Below, one piece after another: positions 59,421 to 64,000 of a stretch of 64,000 bases of DNA (its first letter is position 1; each line of letters starts with the position of its first letter). Location: positions 2,728,001 through 2,792,000 of the forward strand of contig NC_017506.1 of NCBI RefSeq assembly GCF_000166295.1, written 5' to 3'. This DNA comes from Marinobacter adhaerens HP15 (GTDB taxonomy: Bacteria > Pseudomonadota > Gammaproteobacteria > Pseudomonadales > Oleiphilaceae). The notes beneath the pieces were generated by a model that saw only the letters and a program-made list of their open reading frames with translations, was not told the origin of the DNA and did not search any database. The position numbers and the translations under genes were made by a program.

Positions 59421-61103
59421 TCAGAATTCCCAGACGACTTTTTTCTTCTGGCTGAACCAGTCGTCCATCTTCTGGTTGTAGAAATCTTCTATCACATTCC
59501 GCTTGATCTTCATGGTCGGCGTCAGCATGCCGTTTTCCATAGTCCAGGGCTCCCGAACCACCACGACAAAAGCTACCTTCTCGTGGGACTCGCACTCCGC
59601 GTTCACCGCCTCCAGTTCGGCCGCAAGTTCCTGCTCGAGCTCACCGCGATCCATTCCGGTCTCCAGTTCATCCCTGGCCTCTTCCGACAGCAGGACCATC
59701 AGGCAAGGCTGCGGCTGGTTGGCACCGGCCACACAGACCACTTCGGCCTTTGGATGATTAAACCGGTTTTCGATGGGCACCGGCACCACGTACTTGCCTT
59801 TGGAGGTTTTGAACAGATCCTTTACCCGGCCTGTGATGCGGAGGGTGCCGTCCCGATCGATCTCGCCCATATCTCCGGTTTTCAGGAAGCCATCCTCGGT
59901 GAGGTCCTCCTTGGTTTTCTCCTCATTCTTGTAGTAACCCAGCATCTGGCCCGGGCTTTTAACCTGGACTTCTCCGCCCTCTCCGATGCGGTGCTCAACC
60001 CCTGGATTCGCCATACCTACCGAACCGGCGCGAGCCTGGCCTGGTCGGTTGGCGTGAGAATAGCCGAAGTTTTCCGACATCCCGTACACTTCCAGCAGCT
60101 CGAGCCCAAGGTTGCGATACCAGTTAACGATGTCCGCTGACAGCGGCGCTGCGCCGGTCAGGGCTGCCCGACAATAATCCAGCCCCAGCTGTTTCAAGAC
60201 CTTCTTCTTCACAAGGCCGCTGATAATGGGGAGACTGAAGAGCAGCTTCTGCTTTTTGGGCGGCAGTTTGGCGTTTACACCAAGATAGAACTTCATCCAC
60301 AGGCGCGGGACCGAGAAAAACAGCGTCGGCCTTGCCCGCTGCAGGTCCTCCTGGAAGGTATCCAGGGAATTCGCAAAATAGAGATGAAAGCCATAGTAGA
60401 GGGACTGCGTTTCGACAGCTGCCCGCTCAGCCACGTGAGCCAGGGGCAGGTAAGAAAGCATGCGCTCGTCAGAGGAAACCGGGAACAGCTGCTGCAGGCC
60501 ATCAGCTACTGAAATCATGGTCCGGAAGCTGTGCATGACGCCCTTGGGGCGGCCGGTGCTGCCGGAGGTATAGACAATCGTGGCTAGGTTATCCGGATTC
60601 GGCAGCTTGGGCTGCGCAGGCGACTGTTCGGCCACAATCTCCGACCACTTGGGCGTATCGTCCCGTGGCGACAGGGGCAGGGAAATGAGCGGCAAGTCTG
60701 CCGGAATGTGGTTCTTGATGTCGTTCCAGCCGTCCGCGGTCCCGTCCAGTTTTCCGAGGAACAGGAGCTTTGCCTCACTGTGCTCTAGAACGTAGGCAGC
60801 AGTATCTCCGTTGAGCGTGGGATAAAGTGGCACCGAAACATGGCCTGCCGCCCAGATCGCCAGATCGGCCAGGATCCAGTGCGCGCTGTTTTTTCCGAGG
60901 ATACTGATATTGCTGGGTTCCGGAAGCTTCAGGCTGTCAAGGTAAGCCGCCATGCGGGATACCTGATCGGCTGCTTCTCTCCAGGTAATATCTTCCACCC
61001 GGCCATCCGGGTAAGGCTGAGTGAGGTAAACGTTGTCGGGGGTTTCCTCTGCCCAGTAATACAGGCAATGGAGTGAGGTCTGCTTCCGGGGGTCTACCGC
61101 CAT
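59421..61103 (-). CDS. Long-chain fatty acid-CoA ligase (FAA1/ACSL type)
   Basis: A 560-residue AMP-binding enzyme. IVYTSGSTGRPKGVMHSF near residue 185 is the AMP-binding motif; LEVYGMSENFGYSH, GFLKTGDMGEIDRDGTLRI and GRVKDLFKTSKGKYV follow. The overall form matches eukaryotic-like long-chain acyl-CoA synthetases. It would activate fatty acids for beta-oxidation or storage lipid (wax ester) synthesis, the latter known in Marinobacter. It has its own promoter upstream and a shared terminator downstream. Confidence 0.9.
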   Translation of the reverse strand: MAVDPRKQTSLHCLYYWAEETPDNVYLTQPYPDGRVEDITWREAADQVSRMAAYLDSLKLPEPSNISILGKNSAHWILADLAIWAAGHVSVPLYPTLNGDTAAYVLEHSEAKLLFLGKLDGTADGWNDIKNHIPADLPLISLPLSPRDDTPKWSEIVAEQSPAQPKLPNPDNLATIVYTSGSTGRPKGVMHSFRTMISVADGLQQLFPVSSDERMLSYLPLAHVAERAAVETQSLYYGFHLYFANSLDTFQEDLQRARPTLFFSVPRLWMKFYLGVNAKLPPKKQKLLFSLPIISGLVKKKVLKQLGLDYCRAALTGAAPLSADIVNWYRNLGLELLEVYGMSENFGYSHANRPGQARAGSVGMANPGVEHRIGEGGEVQVKSPGQMLGYYKNEEKTKEDLTEDGFLKTGDMGEIDRDGTLRITGRVKDLFKTSKGKYVVPVPIENRFNHPKAEVVCVAGANQPQPCLMVLLSEEARDELETGMDRGELEQELAAELEAVNAECESHEKVAFVVVVREPWTMENGMLTPTMKIKRNVIEDFYNQKMDDWFSQKKKVVWEF

Positions 61104-61157
61104 AAACGGCTCCTTTTTGTTATTGTCCTTCGTGTTTAGGTCATGCCATTGCGATTC

Positions 61158-61185
61158 ATACTAGCGTCATTTCAGACCTGCTCAA
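61158..61185 (-). promoter_or_regulatory. Sigma-70-like promoter of the acyl-CoA ligase
   Basis: On the minus strand TTGAGC (61185-61180) and TAGTAT (61163-61158) are separated by 16 bases; transcription would start near 61151, about 48 bases before the ATG. Confidence 0.5.
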
Positions 61186-61281
61186 TAGCAATTAGTGCCC
61201 GCGCCATTGGCAAATTAATCCTCGCCCGAGAACTGTTACTCAAAATTTTTCGTAACATTTGTCAAGTTTGAGCTAGTGTGA

Positions 61282-61295
61282 AGGGTGTACACCCT
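61282..61295. promoter_or_regulatory. Perfect 14-base palindrome AGGGTGTACACCCT
   Basis: It lies in the divergent gap, 26 bases before the start of a small membrane protein gene and about 180 bases from the ligase start. The dyad with the TGTACA core looks like a repressor operator; I cannot name its protein. Confidence 0.45.
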
Positions 61296-61321
61296 CCTTT
61301 TCGAGCAAATTGGATGTAGCC

Positions 61322-61429
61322 ATGAGCAAACCAAAACGTTCGTTTTTAATCTTTCCGGCCTGGGGCATCATTCTTCTGGGTTCCGGTGCCTTTTTCTACA
61401 GCGCCTATGCGGGCATGCTGGGCACCTGA
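61322..61429 (+). CDS. Small single-helix membrane protein (35 residues)
   Basis: MSKPKRSFLIFPAWGIILLG followed by SGAFFYSAYAGMLGT. A short basic head precedes a helix of about 20 residues, the usual pattern of a small inner-membrane protein. There is a modest GGATG upstream. It sits between a divergent ligase gene and the convergent Lrp gene, with a perfect palindrome just upstream. The hydrophobic composition and clean start favour a real gene, but no family is known to me. Confidence 0.5.
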   Translation: MSKPKRSFLIFPAWGIILLGSGAFFYSAYAGMLGT

Positions 61430-61444
61430 CCCGGGAAAACCGTT

Positions 61445-61873
61445 TTAACGCCGAAACCGGGTTTCGAGGACAACGGCAGAGTTGGTCCTCTCAACTCCCT
61501 CAAGGTTGCCAATGTCATCCAGCACGGCGCTCAGTTCCTCCAAGGACTGGGCTTGAACAATGGCAATAAGGTCGTACTCCCCACTGACGGAAAACAGCTG
61601 CGATACCTGGCTGATTTGCTCCAGGGCAGCATTGGTTCTGCCGGTGAGCTTCTGGAACACCTTGATCGATACATGAGCCTCCACCTGGCTCGCCGAAAAC
61701 TCACCCCCCAACTGAACCGAGTAACCACGGATGACACCGCTGGCCTCCAGCCGCGCGATACGGTTCTGCACCGTCGACCGTGACACATGCATGGCTTTGG
61801 CGAGCTCGGTGACACTGGCCCGGGCATTCTGCCGCAGCAGCATTAGCAGTTTCTGGTCCCGTGAACTGATCAT
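61445..61873 (-). CDS. Lrp/AsnC-family transcriptional regulator
   Basis: A 142-residue protein: an N-terminal helix-turn-helix (ASVTELAKAMHVSRSTVQNR) and a RAM/AsnC ligand domain with SGEYDLIAIVQAQSLEEL. Such proteins sense amino acids. It is divergent from astA across 118 bases containing a GATCATT direct repeat (61910-61916 and 61919-61925), so control of the astA-DUF1338 pair is likely. Confidence 0.9.
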   Translation of the reverse strand: MISSRDQKLLMLLRQNARASVTELAKAMHVSRSTVQNRIARLEASGVIRGYSVQLGGEFSASQVEAHVSIKVFQKLTGRTNAALEQISQVSQLFSVSGEYDLIAIVQAQSLEELSAVLDDIGNLEGVERTNSAVVLETRFRR

Positions 61874-61991
61874 ATTGCCAAACCTACTTTACAGTTTGCA
61901 TCCATTGTAGATCATTTCGATCATTCTGCAGCTGCATTATGGCGCTGACGGCTTTCATACTGGGCCCAAAACAATGCCCAGGAAGATCGCC

Positions 61992-63113
61992 ATGATAATT
62001 CGACCGATTACCCCCAAGGATCTTGACGCCCTGATGCAGATCGCAGTGGAATCCGGCCCCGGCTTCACCTCGCTGATGCCGGATCGCGATGCCCTGAGCC
62101 GCAAGATCGATCATTCGGTTGAGAGCTTTGCACGGACTGTGACCACTCCCGGCGATGAGCATTATCTTTTTGTGCTTGAAGACAGTGCGACCGGCCAGAT
62201 TATGGGGACCACCGGCATAGAAGCTGCTGCTGGCTTATCCCGCCCGCTCGTGCATTTCCGCCGTAACGCGGTTATCCATCACGAGGAAGATCCCCGGAAA
62301 CGTCACGCCGAGGAAAGCCTTACCCGATGCCAGCATTACACCGGTTGCACCGAGGTATGCTCGCTGTATCTTCGGCCCGGATTTCGCCGGGCCAATGCGG
62401 GCAAGCTCCTGTCCCGGGTTCGATTTCTGTTCATGGCACTGCACCCGGAGCGTTTTGCGGACACCGTTATTGCAGAAATGCGCGGCGTTTCAGACCATGC
62501 CGGCCGATCCCCGTTCTGGGACTGGCTCAAACATCACGTAGCAGATCTTGATTTCATGTCTGCCACACAGCTGGCCTGCTGTGGCCAGAGCGGTTTTGTT
62601 GAACGCTTTATCCCCGCAACGCCATTGTTCACCCGGCAGATGACCGATGCAGCCAGGGCGGTTATCGGCCAGGTCCATGAAGATACGCGCCCTGCCCGAC
62701 ACATGCTGGAGCGCGAAGGTTTTCGCCACCGGGGCTTCGTGGATCTTCTGGATGGAGGGCCAACACTGGAGTGCGCCAGATCGGACATCGCCAGCGTGCG
62801 CGATACCCTTCTTACCCGCGCAAGGCTACAGAAAGGCAACCGGAGTTCCTGGAATATTGCTGGAAACACCGTTGGATCCGCTATAGTTGCCAATGCTGGC
62901 TGTTCAGGCTTCAGGGCTACGGTAACCGAGCAGGTCCTGCCGAACCCCGATGCCAATAGCCTGTCAGTGCCAGAGCAACTGGCGAACGAACTGAACCTTG
63001 GCGGATATAGCCTGGCCTGCTATCTGCCACTGGGCCAGTCCAGGGAAGAGTCACAGGGGCGTCAACAGCCCTGCCAAAAACCGGTTACTGAGGAGATTCG
63101 CTATGCACACTGA
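61992..63113 (+). CDS. astA: Arginine N-succinyltransferase
   Basis: First enzyme of the AST pathway: transfers succinyl from succinyl-CoA to arginine (or ornithine). The 373-residue protein has the AstA landmarks IRPITPKDLDALMQIA, GPGFTSLMPDRD, CSLYLRPGFRRANAGKLLS and DGGPTLEC. The ATG at 61992 has AGGA eight bases upstream; the frame begins at 61974. The rest of the ast operon (astC, B, D, E) is not in the window; instead a DUF1338 gene overlaps its end by 11 bases. Confidence 0.9.
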   Translation: MIIRPITPKDLDALMQIAVESGPGFTSLMPDRDALSRKIDHSVESFARTVTTPGDEHYLFVLEDSATGQIMGTTGIEAAAGLSRPLVHFRRNAVIHHEEDPRKRHAEESLTRCQHYTGCTEVCSLYLRPGFRRANAGKLLSRVRFLFMALHPERFADTVIAEMRGVSDHAGRSPFWDWLKHHVADLDFMSATQLACCGQSGFVERFIPATPLFTRQMTDAARAVIGQVHEDTRPARHMLEREGFRHRGFVDLLDGGPTLECARSDIASVRDTLLTRARLQKGNRSSWNIAGNTVGSAIVANAGCSGFRATVTEQVLPNPDANSLSVPEQLANELNLGGYSLACYLPLGQSREESQGRQQPCQKPVTEEIRYAH

Positions 63114-63909
63114 TCCGGACACCCTGTTTGCGAGACTCTGGGAGTCGTACCGCCAGGTAACCCCTTCGGCCGATCGCATACATAAAATCCTGGGCGCCGA
63201 AGAGGGGCAGGCCATCGTCAACGACCACATTGCGCTTCGCACCTTCAACCTGGACCCTGTTCGGCTGGACGCTCTGGCAGAGCATTTTCTCAGCCTCGGC
63301 TATGAAGAAGGCGGCGAATACCACTTCGAGGCCAAAAAGCTTTATGCCCGCCACTATGAGCACCCCTCCCGGGAACTGCCCAAGGTGTTTATTTCCGAGC
63401 TGCTTGTAGAGCAATGCTCGCCGGAGCTGCAATCGGTGGTTAAAAGTCTTGTCGGCCAGGTAAAGCCGGAGGCGGTTACTGCCGATGATTTTCTCTATTC
63501 GGGACGCCATTGGGAGGTCGACTACGACACCTACCGCCAGCTGATGAAGGAAAGCGAGTACGCCGCCTGGATGGCCGCATGGGGCTACCGCGCAAACCAT
63601 TTCACGGTCAGCATCAACCATCTGGAACAGTTCGGTTCGGTACCGGAAATCAATCAGTTGCTGAAAGATCATGGCTATACGGTGAATTCATCCGGCGGTG
63701 AAGTAAAAGGCTCCCCGGAAGACTTGCTGGAGCAGTCCTCAACCATGGCCGACAGGGTGCCGGTTACCTTTACCGACGAGACGGTAACCATACCCAGTTG
63801 TTTCTACGAGTTTGCCCTGCGTTATCCGAAACCGGATGGCCGGCTCTACTCGGGCTTCGTAGCGGCATCGGCCGACAAGATCTTCGAGAGCACGAACGCC
63901 GGCAGCTGA
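63103..63909 (+). CDS. DUF1338 (2-oxoadipate dioxygenase/decarboxylase HglS-like) protein
   Basis: A 268-residue vicinal-oxygen-chelate-type metalloenzyme. VNDHIALRTFNLDPVRLD contains the first metal His, YRANHFTVSINHL a second, and the acidic ligand is probably in YEFALRYPKPDGRLY near residue 245. Relatives (HglS, YdcJ) convert 2-oxoadipate to D-2-hydroxyglutarate in lysine catabolism. GAGGAG precedes the ATG at 63103, which lies inside the astA end, so the two are coupled. It may link arginine/lysine breakdown under the divergent Lrp regulator; this is inference. Confidence 0.82.
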   Translation: MHTDPDTLFARLWESYRQVTPSADRIHKILGAEEGQAIVNDHIALRTFNLDPVRLDALAEHFLSLGYEEGGEYHFEAKKLYARHYEHPSRELPKVFISELLVEQCSPELQSVVKSLVGQVKPEAVTADDFLYSGRHWEVDYDTYRQLMKESEYAAWMAAWGYRANHFTVSINHLEQFGSVPEINQLLKDHGYTVNSSGGEVKGSPEDLLEQSSTMADRVPVTFTDETVTIPSCFYEFALRYPKPDGRLYSGFVAASADKIFESTNAGS

Positions 63910-63931
63910 GTCTGCGTGCAAAGACTCGCGG

Positions 63932-64000
63932 TCACGACCACCCCTGTTCACCGATCAGGGGAACGAACCGGACTGCGCCGAGGTCCTCGGTCCGGAATTC
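63932..64000 (-). CDS. Possible 3' end of a minus-strand gene at the window edge
   Basis: The minus strand reads EFRTEDLGAVRFVPLIGEQG plus two residues and a TGA at 63934-63932, open to the edge. The composition looks coding, and it would converge on the DUF1338 gene with a gap of 22 bases. Too short to identify. Confidence 0.35.
   Translation of the reverse strand, partial: EFRTEDLGAVRFVPLIGEQGWS

Noticed and set aside
63941..63961. CCCCTG...CAGGGG hairpin near the right edge as a terminator of the DUF1338 gene
   Set aside because: No U-tract and it falls within the probable end of a minus-strand gene, so the pairing may be coincidental.

Overview
The window reads as one contiguous piece of a Gram-negative, GC-rich (roughly 57% by eye), salt-adapted gammaproteobacterial chromosome. 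The protein sequences look most like Marinobacter or a close relative. That is a judgement from recalled sequences (FadH, YbiT, DadA, PpnP) and from the mix of two multisubunit Mrp antiporters and two fatty-acyl-CoA ligases; no search was run. There are no tRNA, rRNA, IS, prophage or CRISPR signatures. Genes are tightly packed, with many ATGA/TGATG stop-start overlaps.

Layout. 1-2345 (minus): a cut-off CNNM-type membrane protein and 2,4-dienoyl-CoA reductase FadH. 2699-14402 (plus): two complete Mrp-type cation/proton antiporter operons in tandem. The first has subunits A and B fused (group 2, Pha-like); the second has separate A and B (group 1). 14473-16585 (plus): nucleoside phosphorylase PpnP and a fatty acid-CoA ligase. 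16606-34435 (minus): an 18 kb run of 14 genes, the most interesting part of the window. 34711-39887 (minus, apart from one small plus-strand ORF at 37726-37926): DadA, YciH, a DUF4136 lipoprotein, a YigZ protein and an OmpR/EnvZ-type two-component pair. 40061-44579: an acyltransferase, dodecin, two frameshifted genes, a structured RNA-like palindrome and a Ca-binding-repeat protein. 44668-48687: AzlCD exporter divergent from a leucine-dehydrogenase-type enzyme and an NSS amino-acid transporter. 48695-54090: Sir2 deacetylase, a spermidine-synthase-like protein, DUF1415, a second structured palindrome, YbiT, PpiC and a frameshifted VanZ-like gene. 54087-64000: a creatinase/ectoine-hydrolase-like enzyme, an MBL hydrolase, DUF2059, an SLT-like protein, LysR, a second acyl-CoA ligase, an Lrp regulator, AstA and a DUF1338 enzyme.

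The 18 kb block, in transcription order, encodes a CaiB/BaiF CoA-transferase, an HMG-CoA-lyase-family enzyme, a YCF48 beta-propeller, an MMPL/RND transporter, DUF1302, DUF1329, HyuA, HyuB, an isochorismatase-fold amidase, a small lipoprotein, LeuC, LeuD, a PrpR-type sigma-54 activator and a Rid-family protein. Upstream of the first gene is a near-consensus sigma-54 -24/-12 promoter, an IHF-like site and a pair of tandem palindromes about 145 bp upstream of the predicted start: the layout expected for control by an enhancer-binding protein such as the one encoded in the block. I infer a dedicated catabolic regulon for a hydrophobic, probably nitrogen-containing cyclic compound, which I cannot match to a described pathway.

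Two further items stand out. Two long perfect hairpins (43136-43244 and 50952-51063) share a loop with two ANGGAN hexaloops, while their arms differ at nine compensated positions. Three genes (41276, 42360, 53150) each carry a single-base contraction at an A or G run, so they are either real pseudogenes or sequencing errors.
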